A DNA stretch of 64,000 bases, from positions 27,226,393-27,290,392 of the forward strand of contig JAQMRL010000006.1 in NCBI GenBank assembly GCA_035578175.1, given 5' to 3'. The notes below the pieces were generated by a model that did not search any database, was not told the DNA's origin, and saw nothing but the letters and a program-made list of their open reading frames with translations. Every line of letters begins with the position of its first letter. Position 1 is the first letter of the stretch. Shown piece after piece: positions 35,560 through 47,457 of the stretch. The DNA is from Catonia carolina (lineage: Eukaryota; Arthropoda; Insecta; Hemiptera; Achilidae). A program made the translations under genes and the position numbers.

Positions 35560-35848
35560 TTTAAAAATTACCTATAACAAAATTTTAAACGAACCAACGC
35601 AAGACACGCTGTGCTGCAACACGGATAAACTGGGGTCTAGTTTGGAACGATATGACTGAGTCACGTTTACATGCACCTACTTATCGCTACGACATATAAA
35701 ATTGATGGAAATTTCCACCAACGTTCCAATCTGACTCCAATTCCGATAAATTGTAACAACTTTCGGTTTACACATTACTCTTGTCTGCAATGTTTTGTCA
35801 TTGCAGACAAATCGTTACGTTGTATTGTCACGCTTTAACCCGACTTTA

Positions 35849-36324
35849 AGAGAAGACTGAACTTTTTACCCCGCCAATATCTTTGCTCCTCTCAGGTACA
35901 TTTTTCATAGAATTGGTAAAATAAAGGGAAATGAAACTTCAAACACTTATAGTTGTCAGATTTCTGTAGCTACTGACATTTTTTTCAATTTAATATGTTG
36001 GACCATAACATTTAAACAAAATAACAAATAACATAAAATTTTTACAAGATTTTTCTACGTTTTTTGCATATTACTAATTTTTAGAGCATATGAGGAAGTC
36101 ATAAAAATACCAGTATATCTGTATGTACAAAGTGAATGTAAAAATTTCAGCCAGGTAGGTTCAATGGTTTCCAAGAAAAATGTACTTCTTAAATGTTAAA
36201 AATATAAATTTACTGTAATGGCACAAATCGCAAACCAAATGTACAAAAACAAGTTAATTTCCCATCAACAGTTGGTTAGAGAGCTAAGAATATTAAAAAC
36301 AGTATTCCAGATATTTTAATAAAC
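35849..36324. other. Spacer
   Basis: The first ~80 bp may continue the split LINE. The rest is AT-rich; nothing else was recognised. Confidence 0.35.
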
Positions 36325-36725
36325 TAAAATTCCCTTTGCTCTAAAACAATTAGTATAAAATTATGATTTTTTTTTTTTGGTTTTACGTCCAAGTGTTCTG
36401 CAATTACTGCTAATGCAAATGGTGAAGGATGAAATGATTTTTTGTAACGTATGAAAATATACCGTGCCTGAATGGGATTCGAACCCAAGAGCGGTGGACT
36501 GTAGTGTGATTAAAATTATGAAAAATATTCGTTCTTGTTCACGTGACAATCTTCTGGGTAAACTGCTAAAAAACTTAATTTTTTCATTATAACAATTTTT
36601 TTACATAATTTAATGTTTTTTGGTAGATTTAGGTCTGAACTATTGAAAAACATAGAAACCGACAATCAAAATTTTCATTCAAAACCATCATACAATCTCA
36701 CACTAAACTAGCCTTTAGTTTATTC
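36325..36725 (+). repeat. R9 repeat, copy 1, split by a SINE
   Basis: Without the SINE at 36367-36510 this matches the inverse of 40440-40680. Shared words include CCTTTGCTCTAAAA, GAAAAATATTCGGT-like and GATTTAGGTCTGAACTATTG. Confidence 0.7.
36367..36510 (-). mobile_element. SINE1, 5'-altered
   Basis: Poly(T), then GGTTTTACGTCC, the SINE1 body and the inverse B box GGATTCGAACC-like (GGGATTCGAACCC). The tRNA A-box end is replaced by unrelated sequence. The 11-bp target duplication TAAAATTATGA is at 36356-36366 and 36511-36521. Confidence 0.85.
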
Positions 36726-37234
36726 TCATATTTGATAAAACTACAAAATTTTAAATAAAAATTTATAAAAGAATTATTAATTAAGTGGCAAAACACCTTC
36801 ACTTACTATTGACCTTACTTTGCTGTATAATATTGCATTAATTATGTAATAATGAAATATAGCGGCTGTTATAACAGACAGTAATGTATAAGTTTCCTTT
36901 TCAATTAATTTAATGATAGTATTGAACGCAATAAAAGCAAAGCCTCGGGACAAACAGTCATGAAATCTATTTTTACCAGTGCATTCTGTTCATTCCAGTT
37001 TGCAGCAAATTATTTATTAAAAAACGTTGAAAATAATTTTTGTTACAACTTGTTCAGAAGATATTCCATCATGGATTCCAAACGGATATCAGAAGATATC
37101 CGTTTTATTTTATAATATTTTTTATTTTATTTATCCATTTTTGTTCATTGAAAGTCGTATGGACTGTTTTGTTTATAATTGAAGACTGAAAGGTTACGGT
37201 ATAGAATCAGTGAGTTTAAAGTTTATAATTTCCA
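36726..37234. other. AT-rich spacer
   Basis: A small snap-back lies at 37080-37105 (AAACGGATATC and inverse around AGAA). Otherwise nothing was recognised. Confidence 0.4.
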
Positions 37235-37312
37235 AGATCTATCCATGAATCGAACCCAGAACATTTCGCTTCGCAGTAGTAATATACAATCTAGTGATCC
37301 ATCGAGGCTATG
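37235..37312 (-). mobile_element. SINE3-like tRNA-derived remnant
   Basis: On the minus strand, GATCACTAGATTG is followed by TGGGTTCGATTCATGG, a good B box. The A-box side is decayed. Confidence 0.4.
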
Positions 37313-37341
37313 GAGGTGGCATTATTACAATATTTATACAT

Positions 37342-37535
37342 ATGCCCAAAATAGGCAGGTGGAGTATTAAATTATTATTTACGTTCAATCTGTTAGTTCC
37401 AGGGCTACAAAAAACAGTTCCGTTTCTTATCGCATGGTCAGCCAATTAAATGACTAAAGCATTTAAGATCAGAAGAAGTAAAGGTGTAAAAGAATTTAAG
37501 ATCAGAAGAAGTAAAGGTGTAAAAGACACTTTACA
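37342..37535 (+). mobile_element. R4 retroposon, 3'-truncated, with internal duplication
   Basis: It begins with the family 5' end (GCCCAAAATAGGCAGGTGGA). A ~32-bp segment ending GAAGTAAAGGTGTAAAAG is tandemly duplicated (about 37460-37524). The 3' half is missing. Confidence 0.75.
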
Positions 37536-37539
37536 AAAA

Positions 37540-37625
37540 AGCCTCAGTTAAGTCCAACACTTCTTCCCCAATGTGGAGGTGTATACATAAGTTTTTTCTC
37601 ATTACCTCGGATAAAAAATTTAAAA
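37540..37625 (+). repeat. R6 fragment (3' end)
   Basis: GCCTCAGTTAAGTCCAACAC and GTTTTTTCTC-TACCTCGGAT, then an A-rich end, correspond to 50560-50637 of the R6 copy. Confidence 0.65.
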
Positions 37626-38854
37626 AAAGTTGATGAGGTCGAGAGGAAAATTTTAATGGTTTTTGCTATATTAACATACTTCTTCAGCTATTTAAGTCAC
37701 TTGAAAATCATGGTAGATATCACTATTAAAACAGAACAACATAGTAAAAATTTCCAATGCACATGTCAATGGAAGACTAAGAAAAAAGTCCCCCTCTCAC
37801 TGCCTTTTTGCCTCTTTGTGACAGATAGAGTCAGTGATGTTTAACAGCTGGATCGATAGTAGGGGAATTGTATCGATGCACAGGAGTGGGAGAGGCGAAA
37901 ACAGTACAAACAGAGCATACCATGGAGATTTACAATTTTTGTTTTTGAACCTCTGAATGGCATTATGTTGCTTGCTTTGGTACAACCATACATCTGTAGG
38001 CCGGATGTCAATACCGATTATAGGACTTACTTGTAGAGAAGCCGTCTTTAAGAGCATTAAACAAACAACATTTATTAAATAGATTAAAGAGTAACAAAAT
38101 TTAAAATTCTACAAATTGTTTACTTAATTGTCTCTCAGACGCTTTGTGCAAAGGCAATTTGTATTTTTTTTTTCAAAAATACCTCATTAAAATTGGATTC
38201 ATTTAACAGCTAACGTTCTTATTGAAATTTTGTCATAAAATTATTGTAATTAAAGTTCAAAGTTAAAGTTTGTTTAAAATTGTTCTAGTGGACATAAAGT
38301 TGCGTTCGTAAGGAAATTGGTTCGGCTTGTTTATTTTTTATGATTAGTTCCTAAATAAAATTTTTACGTATAATCCATTATTAATTTTGTACAATTTAAA
38401 TACATGCATATATTAACAAATTTAAATAACAAACGATAAGATAAAAAATATTGATTGATCAATTAATACACTTCAATACTATTGTTCAGTGGACTGTAGC
38501 CGTTTTACAAGTAGTAGTCATGCAGGTTCCCAAGAGTTGATTGAAAGAAATTAAAAATATATTAGTTGTAGAAAATAACACACACATACATAAAATACAA
38601 AAACGTTATAATATTACAAATGTATTTATAGCTTATTAACTTGTTTTAATGTAAATTCTTCTAAATGATATTACCGTACTGAACAAAAAATATTTTCAAG
38701 GTCATATAAAAAGCTTTCGGACCAGCCCAGACACACGTTGTTGGTAAACAGTCGATAAGAGTTTAATTTACTTTTTTCTTTTTATTATACGTTCGATTAT
38801 TTTGCATATTATTGCTAATGGAGACGATGATTGATGAAAATTAGAAATAAATCA
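37626..38854. other. Spacer, nothing recognised
   Basis: AT-rich. The 86-codon minus frame at 37797-38057 has no family signature. Confidence 0.4.
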
Positions 38855-38938
38855 ATGCCAGACCTGACCTGGAATCGAACCCAGGACTCTAGGCGTAGAT
38901 GCCGGTTGCACTTGACACTTGCTTATCATGGGCTGACC
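38855..38938 (-). mobile_element. SINE3-like remnant
   Basis: On the minus strand the B box reads CCTGGGTTCGATTCCAGG. The A-box side is weak. The piggyBac-like MITE follows immediately. Confidence 0.4.
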
Positions 38939-38943
38939 GTTAA

Positions 38944-39808
38944 GGGTTCCCGGAACGAAGTTACAAATTATTAAGTTAAATTACATATCCGGTTTTTTGC
39001 ATATTATTAAAATTTAGAGTTTTCTGGATCCAATGATGTATAATTTGTTGGGGTTTTAGTAGTTTTTATCCCCAAAAAAATAATTAAAAATATGTTGAAC
39101 CCTTACGTTATTTTCTAAACGTTACCAGTTTGCATAAACACATCTATGTTTTGAATGACAAACGATAAATTCCTAATTTTGTTTTAAAACTTTACGTTGG
39201 CATTAGACCAGCTGTGAATGTAACTAACAAACATTTGAGGGATTTCCAGATTTTGATCCAGGAATTTATTAGAGGTAACTATTTTGCAGTATTTATAATG
39301 TGTTCTCTTTTATTTCTTCTTGTGTCCCGTAAATAGCAATTTTTGACACATAAGGAACATTTTCTCAGTCAACTGTGAACGGATTTTAATGGCATTTATG
39401 CACAGCCCTTTATATCATTAATATTACAGTAAAATAATGTGTTGGAATATTTATTTTCCACTTAAATAGGCAAAAAATTATGATTTTCAAAAGTGGTAAT
39501 TTCAAAAAACATTTTCTTGCTATCCTAACAATATATAATGGATTAATTTCCCCCACCACGAATTAAAATAAATAGTTTTTAGATTATCAAAGTATAATAT
39601 TAGGGAAACTAACATTTATTTTGTATTGATATTTTTTGTAAGCAATGGGAAATAAATAAATAATTAAATAAATATAAGGACGCTACTAATTCTGTGGGTG
39701 TAGATACCCTGAAAAATAATCACAGAAAACTTGGTCAGGATAACTGTAATATTTTTTGAGAAAATGTTCCTTACATTAATATCACGGAGATAGGCATTCC
39801 GGGTACCC
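38944..39808. mobile_element. piggyBac-like MITE, copy 1
   Basis: Ends GGGTTCCCGGAACG and (minus) GGGTACCCGGAATG lie between TTAA at 38940-38943 and 39809-39812. It is about 865 bp without an ORF. A second copy is at 45030-45771. TTAA duplication is the hallmark of piggyBac-superfamily integration; no transposase is present. Confidence 0.8.
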
Positions 39809-39934
39809 TTAAGTAACAGTTGGACGAAAAACTTTGTAAGGTGATCGGTAATAAGCTCACGTTAAATTAAGAAACTGAATTGCGTTAAGTATCATTAAGT
39901 ATTACTGAGTATTATTATTAAGTATTAAGTATTA

Positions 39935-40048
39935 CACCTCATTTACACATCATACACATCATCCTCATCGCATTGGGTCATGGAGTTGCTTATTGTTCTG
40001 AATTGAACAGATTGCAACGTACACACATTAGGAATTAAAAACAAAAAA
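39935..40048 (+). mobile_element. SINE2, 5'-truncated
   Basis: Only the 3' ~110 bp remain (CATCCTCATCGCATTGGGTC to the A-rich tail). The flanking ATTAAGTATTA (39924-39934) and ATTAAGTACTA (40049-40059) differ at one base, so this is an ordinary truncated insertion. Confidence 0.8.
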
Positions 40049-40317
40049 ATTAAGTACTATTACTAGATTTTATTCCCTATAAAAAAATGGCTGTAACTAA
40101 GAAAATATCAAACAGTAAAAATATTATAGACCTATCTTTCTTTTTCTCTAATGGCTTATTTAATGATGTGACAATAAATTCCTAAAAAAGTATGGCCCGG
40201 CAAAGGAATACCATAATAAAATGGGAAGGGAAGTTAAATATAAAAAAATACAGTAAGATTGTACTCGTGGGAGACGGACTGAACTTGCAAACCGAGATTT
40301 TTCTTCGTCTTATTCTC

Positions 40318-40450
40318 TTCAAATGTTAGGTATTTCTGTCCTTTCCGGCACCCATCTTTTCTTCGGCCAGTCAATAACTCTACTTTCCACTGGTTTGTAT
40401 CTTTTAGATACACTAGGAAAGCTGCTTTCTGGCATTCTATTTAAGGTGAG
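40318..40450 (-). pseudogene. Possible LINE tail fragment
   Basis: The minus strand reads NRMPESSFPSVSKRYKPVES then DWPKKRWVPE, recalling the RMP-x-R-x-x-x-Y-x-P-x-x-RP-x-x-KRW block of LINE C-termini. It is short and uncertain. Confidence 0.3.
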
Positions 40451-40680
40451 ACTGTATGATGGTTTTGATTGAAAATTTAAATTTTCGGTTTTTTTATGTT
40501 TTTCAATAGTTCAGACCTAGATCTACCAGAAAAACATTAAGTTACGTAAAAAATTATTTTATTGAAAAAATTTAAGTTTCTAGCAGGTTTATCTAGAAAA
40601 ATTATCATGTTACCATGACCGAATATTTTTCATAATTGTAATACTGCTCATTTTAGAGCAAAGGAAATTTTAGTTTTTAC
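40440..40680 (-). repeat. R9 repeat, copy 2
   Basis: The inverse of 36325-36725 without the SINE, which confirms the SINE's insertion point there. Confidence 0.7.
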
Positions 40681-41652
40681 TTTCTCTTGCCAATTTGAAT
40701 ATATAGGATGGAAAGTATTGTTTTTATGTCGATTTTTCGAAATCGAGATTTCACCGGATATAGTCTACACGTTTTCAGACCTCCTGAACCCAAAAAACAT
40801 GTTTTTTAGCGATTGGTCTGTTTGTGTGTGTGTGTGTGTGTGCGCGCGCGCGTGTGTGTGTTGGAACAGAATATTTCAAGAACGGAACATCGTACGAACT
40901 TGAAACTTAAAACTCAAGTTAGATACTACTACCGGACCCGACACGAACATTTCCATCAAAATCGGTCAACCGGAAGTAGTAGTTTATTCGTGTCATTTTT
41001 CACTTTTTGCGATTTTCTCAAAAACGACTCCTACGATTTTTTTAAAATCACCTCATTTACTAAATTTTTTATGATCTACAAGATAAGGTAGGCGCCATGT
41101 GTGCTAAAAATTCTTGGAAAGGCTGTTTTCTCGTAAAAAAATTGTTTTTTTAAGATTGCAGCTTTCATATGCATTAGCGCAAAAATATTTATAATAAAAG
41201 TTGTAGACAATTTAAAATGCTACAACTTTTATTTCAAACATTCTTTTGTATATGGCTTAGTTTAGCGGTAATTAGGGATGTTTTTCTGTTTTTTTTTCAT
41301 GAAAATCTGTAAATCTGTAAATCGGTATTTTAAGATTTCAGCCTTAGTATGCAGTTTACGACAAAAGTGTATAATCAAATTCATAGGAAATGAAAAGATC
41401 TATAACTTTTATTTAGAGAATTTTTCTCTACAGAGCCTAGTTTAGCGTGAAAGAGTGATTTTCCATATTTTTAAGCCGAACTGAGATTGATTTTCATTTT
41501 GCGTCTTTCACTCACGATTAAAATAAGGTTATGTTTTCCGAGGTTAGTTTGTTGTTCATTTCTAATGTTTTATTACTAATGTTAGGTTATATTGATCACT
41601 ATTTGCATCAGCAAGAGTTAGTTGTGTGAGTGTTTCACACCTGATTTTTACG
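40677..41652 (-). repeat. R5 interspersed repeat, copy 3
   Basis: The most complete copy: ACTTTCTCTTGCCAATTTG at the left end and the GTGTGAGTGTTTCACACC palindrome at the right. It has a short (TG)n(CG)n tract at 40822-40860. Confidence 0.85.
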
Positions 41653-41674
41653 AATATTGTAACCGTAAACGATC

Positions 41675-41704
41675 GACATTAGACGCATCGATGCGTCTAA
41701 TGTC
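41675..41704. repeat. Perfect 30-bp palindrome
   Basis: GACATTAGACGCATC is followed at once by its exact inverse. It has no spacer and lies just beyond an R5 end. Confidence 0.9.
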
Positions 41705-43105
41705 CTCTGGGTAATCCGGACTTTCACTTCTTCGGAATCGGTGCGGTACCATCAAGGCCGGATTAGCGTAAGTTTACTGTAGTACTTAATAACAAGTAAA
41801 TTATAATCTAAAAGCTTATTAACTATAATTTAATATTAGTATAAGTTAACAAATTACAATATTATGAAGTTCTAAAGGAATATTACTGAATAAATAGCAA
41901 AACTGTATTGTAATCTAAGAATTCCATGCTCATTGTAAAGAGCCTATTAATTAATTTTACAGTATTGTTAACCAAGCTATTAATAGACTCCCATTGAATG
42001 CTGCTCTCACATGAAAAATTAATTGCATTTTTACATAGTTTTTATACAATAAAATAAAAATGACACGGCACTTAATTATGTAGATACAATCAATCTTTGT
42101 CACTTACTTAACGACCAAAGATGTTAAAATAATAATATATTAAAGTATTAATAAAAAAATCCGATATACCGCACTAAATTTTTATGTAATCTCCAAAGCA
42201 GTAATAAAATTTACTCTTTTAATGACCAATCCAGATGATATATCAAAAACAAAATTACTCGATTTCCAAATATTTTCAGTCTGAAGATTATCCGTTTTGC
42301 CGTTTATCTGTGGCAGAAAGATAGTGTTTACGCAGTGGTTTGACAAAAATATTTTACCACATGCGAGTGAGTGATAAAAAAATTTCAACGTTTTATGGCG
42401 AAGAAAATTACACCTAATTTACCTAATCCGTTCATAAATTTGTTTCATAAAAAGTAGTTGGCACGTTCAGTTGACACAATGTATCTTATGGGAATCGTCA
42501 GTACTATTTGCGCAGTTGAAAACATCAATTAATGGCATCTGGATGCATACATAAATACATTATTTAAACCTCTATAGAACACGTATTTTTTAAGGTAGAA
42601 CTGAATTCAAGTTTTTTTACAGAAAAAATTTATGTATTATGTATAGTCCGTTTTTTGTTTGTTGAATCCTGTTGTAAACAAACTGCGTATGTGTTAATCT
42701 ATGTAAATACACAACACAAAACACGCGTGGCCTTGGGTGAACTCTTTGCAGGTTATACCTGGTGATCTAAAAAAACACCCATTCATTACACTTTGTCAAT
42801 TCAATCGTGAATGGTATAATGTAATAGGCCTAATAATAAAATTATAATTGTTTTGTCATTTTTATACACAAATTATTTTCATTTCACATGACATTATCAG
42901 TTATTTATAGATTGGTGTAATGTAATAACAAAATAAATCTGGTAGTATATGAGTCAGTCACATATTGGAATACGTGATGTGATGTCTTCATGATTTAGTA
43001 TGCGATTTTATGTACGATTCTAATTTTCCCACCTATTTCCGTGTTTTTCTTAGTTTTTGGGTGTTAGTGCGTGGTCGTGTCCGTGACTGTGCGACAACAC
43101 ATGTA
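41705..43105. other. Spacer, nothing recognised
   Basis: AT-rich. The 68-codon minus frame at 42182-42388 has no family signature. Confidence 0.4.
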
Positions 43106-43625
43106 ATGACGATGGCGGACGACCTTTTTCTTCCCCAGTTAATATTAAACACAATAAAGGGAAACCTTTACGAAGCAGGGAAAAGATAATCGTATTATTG
43201 CTTCAATAAGTTTGCTAATAAATATCCTAACCTAGAAATTAAAGAGATAGAATCATTTACTGCTGAATTTACCAATGTATCTTGTTCAAGTGTTCACAGA
43301 GTACGAAAAGAATTTAAACAGAGTCGTGTTTTAAAAACCCCAGTCAAAAAACGAAAACTTAAACCACCTGCTTAAAACAAATTTGTTGATATAAAAAAAA
43401 ACTGCTTCAAGACTTATTATTCATGAATTTTTCTTTAGAAACGAGTTACCTACTTTAAATAAGATTTTTCAGTTGTCACTAATGATCCTGATTTACCCAA
43501 TATTTATCGGTCCACTCTTCATAAACTAATTCTATATATGGGGTTAAAATTCAATAGTTTTCGTGTAAAAGTATGCAACGGGATGAAAAGTACGAGCGGG
43601 CGTACTGTAACGAAAATGTTTTGAA
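43106..43625 (+). pseudogene. IS630-type transposase N-terminal remnant
   Basis: From MTMADDLFLPQL the frame reads through PNLEIKEIESFTAEFTNVSC and SSVHRVRKEFKQSRVLKTP, a second helix-turn-helix plus a linker of the LKTPxKKR type known from insect IS630-like transposases. It continues with PDLPNIYRSTLHKLIL. Stops occur at several points and the catalytic DDE domain is absent. Confidence 0.65.
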
Positions 43626-43902
43626 CACCCTGTTCTGTTCGTTTCACTCACCCGGTGGCTTGTTTACTAGTACGCTAGGACTCAACTAAGAAAAAAACGA
43701 ACATAATAGAATGTTCAATGAATTATTGTAAAAAAACAAAAAACTGTAAAAACATTTTTTTCTATTTGTGGGGGGGGGGAGGTTAAAATGAATATCTTAT
43801 CTATTTTACTGCAGACCTAGTAATGCCTTCACCACATTCCCTCGCCAATCTTTCTAAACACTGCGTGATTAATGTAAACAAATGACGTAATCGGTTTTTT
43901 TT

Positions 43903-44224
43903 AATTCCTAATAAATGTTTACGTTGCAATCTGTACAATTCAGAACAATAAACAACCCCATGACCCAATGAGATGAGGATGATATGTATGACGTGTAAAT
44001 GAGGTGTAGCCTAGTACAGACTCAGGTCGATAATTCCTGAGAGAGTATAGTTAATTGAACCCCAACCATCAAAGTACAACGGTAGCCACTGTCTAGCATT
44101 CAAATCCGTATAAAAGTAACTACCTTTACTAGGGTTTGAACCAGGAACTTTCGTCTCCGAAAATCAGCTGTTAAATAGCTGATTTTGGCGACGACTTTAC
44201 CTCTAGACCAACCCGGTGGGTTAT
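43903..44224 (-). mobile_element. SINE2, full-length
   Basis: Minus-strand copy: poly(T) and TAATTCCTAATAA on the left; inverse B box and the head ACCAACCCGGTGGGTTA on the right. Confidence 0.85.
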
Positions 44225-44695
44225 TTCAAATCTAAAAAAATTTTCCCAGTACTATAGATGTCGAAAAAAATATTTCACATTTGGAATCCGCGTATGAAGT
44301 CGAGTAGATATAAACTTATAGTGTTGATTATTAATTAATAGTCTTATAGACTACTCTACTTATAAAGGTTTGTTATGGATGGAGCACGAAGGAGGGGAAT
44401 GTTATTGGTTATGATTGCATTGGTTGATCTACGGAGCCGATGTTTGTGTATGTGCTAGTAGCAGTCAGAGCCCCATTGTCCTAAACTGCTCCGTTGTGTC
44501 AACTTATAGGGTATAACTGCTCCGTTGTACAAACGACTTATAGGGTAAAAGACATTCTGTTCGTAACACGACCGAAAACGGCACAAAATTTTACACAGCT
44601 CAAGGAGAATCAACTCACACTGCCGTATCTATACCGGTTGAGTAGAGCTACCAACATCGTATCACAAAACAAAATTTCCATTTCTTAGAAAAAAA
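44225..44695. other. Spacer, nothing recognised
   Basis: GC is slightly higher than around it. No coding or repeat signal was recognised. Confidence 0.4.
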
Positions 44696-44699
44696 TTAT

Positions 44700-45790
44700 T
44701 TGCAGGGCTAAAAAAATAGTTCTGTTTCTTATCACATGGTCAGCCAATTAAATGACTGAATCATTTAAGAACAGAAAAGAGGTTGTGGTGTAAAATACAC
44801 TTATCAGAGTAATCTCCTCTGAAAGTAATGAATTTCATTATACAGCCAGACCCTGTAGTGAATGAAGTGAAGGTGTCATTTGGAGAGTGGAAAAATGTGC
44901 TTTTCAGAGGGCCTGGCATGCTGATAAGCATATTTTCTACTCAGTGAGGCAATAAAAAACCACCTCACTTCTCGTTTTACTTAGTAAAACCTCTACAGGT
45001 TCAAACCAGCCTTTCGGCTGATGATTTAAGGGTACCCGGAACGTAGTAAATTAAAAATTTTCACACATCCGGTTTTTTGCACATTATTAAAATTCAGAAT
45101 TTTCTGCATCCAATAATGTATAATTTGTTGGGGTTTTTGCAATTTTTAACTCAAATAAAATTAAAAATATGTTGAACCCTTACGTTATTTTCTAAACGTT
45201 ATCAGTTTGCATAAACACATCTATTTCTTGAATGACAAACGATAAACTCATAATTATGTCTTTGTTTTAAAACTTTAAGTCGGCATTAGACTAGCTGTGA
45301 ATGTAACAGTTGAGTAATTTCCAGATTATGATCCTGGAATGTATTAAAGGTAACTATTTTGTAATACTTACAATGTATTCTCTTTTTAGTTTTTCTTGTT
45401 TCCCGTAAACGGCAATTTTTGATACGTAGGAAACATTTTCACAGCCAAATGTGAACGGAAATGAAATTTTAATGAAATTTTTGCACAGCTTTTTATACAA
45501 CAATTTAAATGTACCGAATTAATATTACAGTAAAAAAATGTGTTTAAATATTTATTTTCCACTTAAATAGTCAGAAAATTATGCTTTTCAAAAGTGGTAA
45601 TTTCAAAATAATTTTCTTTTCTTCCTAACAATATATATACAGTTGCTACTAATTCTGTGGGTGTAGAATAGCCTGAAAAGTAACCACAAAAAAATTGAAC
45701 AGGATAATGTAGTAGTTTTTGAGAAAATATTCCTTACATTAACATTACGGAGACAGACATTCCGGGTATCCTTAAACAACACAACAGAAA
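44700..45790 (+). mobile_element. R4 retroposon, copy 5, split by a MITE
   Basis: R4 sequence runs 44700-45029 and, after a piggyBac-like insertion, finishes with AAACAACACAAC at 45774-45785. The first ~75 bp of the family are missing. Confidence 0.85.
45030..45771. mobile_element. piggyBac-like MITE, copy 2, inside R4
   Basis: Ends GGGTACCCGGAACG and (minus) GGATACCCGGAATG lie between TTAA at 45026-45029 and 45772-45775. Removing the element and one TTAA restores the R4 junction GATTTAAACAACA, which matches GACTTAAACAACA of intact copies. Confidence 0.92.
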
Positions 45791-46420
45791 AAAATGACCA
45801 GACATTAACAATTGGGTAACAGAACTAAAAAATCACTCTGTATTTTATTTAAAACAAGAATGGTGAAGAGCTAGTAAACTAAGTGTTTCCGGACATTTAT
45901 TTTCATGTTAGCTACCATCTCCTGAATTCTAACGTTTTTTGATACCACCCTGTACAGACAAGGCTCACTGAGAAATTCTAAAATAGAATATATCATTATA
46001 ATAAATTATGCATGGCTTTTGCAAAATGATGTCATTAATGACCGCCAACGTGCAAGCTGATTGCCAATAACACTGACAAAATACTCGTGAAAAAATTTTC
46101 ATTGTCATTAATAAAGACGTTTGATAAATAATTATGTAGAAGCACAAATATTATGGAATTATTTCCAAACCATTACAAAATCGATTACAATTCCAAACTA
46201 TTACGAAACAATGAATAGCAATAAAAATTAATCGTTAAAGTAGTTTGTGTAAAAAAAAAAATTATCTTTGAAAATTTATAGGAAAACCACTAATAAATGA
46301 TAATAATAATCAGAAATGTAACAATTGCATTGTATAATACAAAACTAATTCTTGTAAATTCAATAGGCGGGTGAGTGCACAGTTATCCGAGTCTGGGTGC
46401 TTCTGTTAAGTGCACTAACC
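45791..46420. other. AT-rich spacer
   Basis: TACCACCCTGTA near 45944-45955 looks like a lone IS630-type terminus. Nothing else was recognised. Confidence 0.35.
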
Positions 46421-46543
46421 CATTGGTTCTCAAGGGGTGTGCAATGAAGGGTTTGGGGGGGATGCAAAACTTAGTTTAAAAATATTAAGTTTTGTGTAGA
46501 CCAAATAAAAATGAAGTGAAATATTCTTTATTTAGAAAATTTA

Positions 46544-46850
46544 ATGAAATTTTCTTTAGGAAAAGAAAACCTCATTGGTTTTCAAAGTGACACTGCCTTA
46601 GAAAAAACTTTAAGGAATGTTCGCTCACTCTCTTTTGGACCAGTGTCCAAAAAGATACCCTTTTTAAATGAAAATCCCTTAAAAGTATTCATTCTTTTTG
46701 CTACTACATATTTTTGTGAAACTGGATTTTCTTCTTGACATGAAGAGCAAATATCGTTCAAGATGTGACAAGAGAACTTAATAGTTGCGCTGATTTCACG
46801 TTCAAAAAGCTTTGTCCCGATAAAACCAGGCTCATCCATCACAGAAATAG
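46544..46850 (+). pseudogene. hAT transposase C-terminal (dimerisation) remnant
   Basis: The frame ends KVFILFATTYFCETGFSS, the conserved hAT C-terminal ATT-x-x-CE-x-GFS motif (ZBED/SCAND3-like). A stop follows and shifted frames give MKSKYRSRCDK-like sequence, the usual continuation. The rest of the transposase is deleted. Confidence 0.8.
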
Positions 46851-47001
46851 TCTTAGTTTTTTTTTAAATTATTTTTAACAATATGTTCTTATTAAAAATA
46901 CATTTCCTGATCTAATATAATTTATAATTATATTTTTAATTCAACCTGAAACCATTGCCCCAATAGGAATAGGCTTTAAACATTTAACTTAAATAAGAAT
47001 T

Positions 47002-47334
47002 TTTTTTTTTTTTTAAATTCCTAATATGTGTACGTTGCAATCTGTTCAATTCAGAACAATAAGCAACCCCATGACCCAATGAGATGAGGATGATGTGTAT
47101 GACGTGTAATTGAGGTGCAGTCTTGCACAGACCCAGGTCGACCACTCCTGAGAGAGTATGGTTAATTGAACCCCAACCATCAAAGTACACCGGCAACCGC
47201 TATCTAGTATTCAAATCTATATAAAAGTAACTACCTTTACTAGGATTTGAACTAGGAACCTTCATCTCCGAAAATCAGCTGTTAAACAGCTGATTTTGGC
47301 GACGACTTTACCTCTAGACCAACCCGGTGGGTTA
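47002..47334 (-). mobile_element. SINE2, full-length, inside the hAT element
   Basis: Minus-strand copy with poly(T) left and head ACCAACCCGGTGGGTTA right. The 11-bp target duplication AAATAAGAATT is at 46991-47001 and 47335-47345. Confidence 0.92.
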
Positions 47335-47457
47335 AAATAAGAATTACCAGTGAAAGTGTTATTTAAATTTTTTTAACTTATAGACATGTAAGGGAGTGTG
47401 GCTTACAGTTAAACCATATGGAGAAGGGGGTTGAAATAAAAAGTTTGAGAACCGCTG

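Larger units (their letters stand above)
34388..35845. mobile_element. PIF/Harbinger element with two divergent genes
   Basis: Long imperfect TIRs pair AGGCGGGTTTAGACACGACA (34388) with AGTCGGGTTAAAGCGTGACA (minus from 35845) and extend about 50 bp through TTGTCTGCAA. TTA flanks both ends (34385-34387, 35846-35848). The plus strand carries a broken transposase and the minus strand an intact MADF-type ORF, the usual two-gene plan of Harbinger. A SINE1 (35014-35179) is inserted between them. Confidence 0.9.
46421..47457 (+). mobile_element. hAT element with 8-bp target duplication
   Basis: Ends CATTGGTTCTCAAG and (minus) CAGCGGTTCTCAAAC are hAT-type. The octamer CACTAACC flanks it exactly at 46413-46420 and 47458-47465. 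It carries only a C-terminal transposase remnant plus a later SINE2 insertion. Confidence 0.9.
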
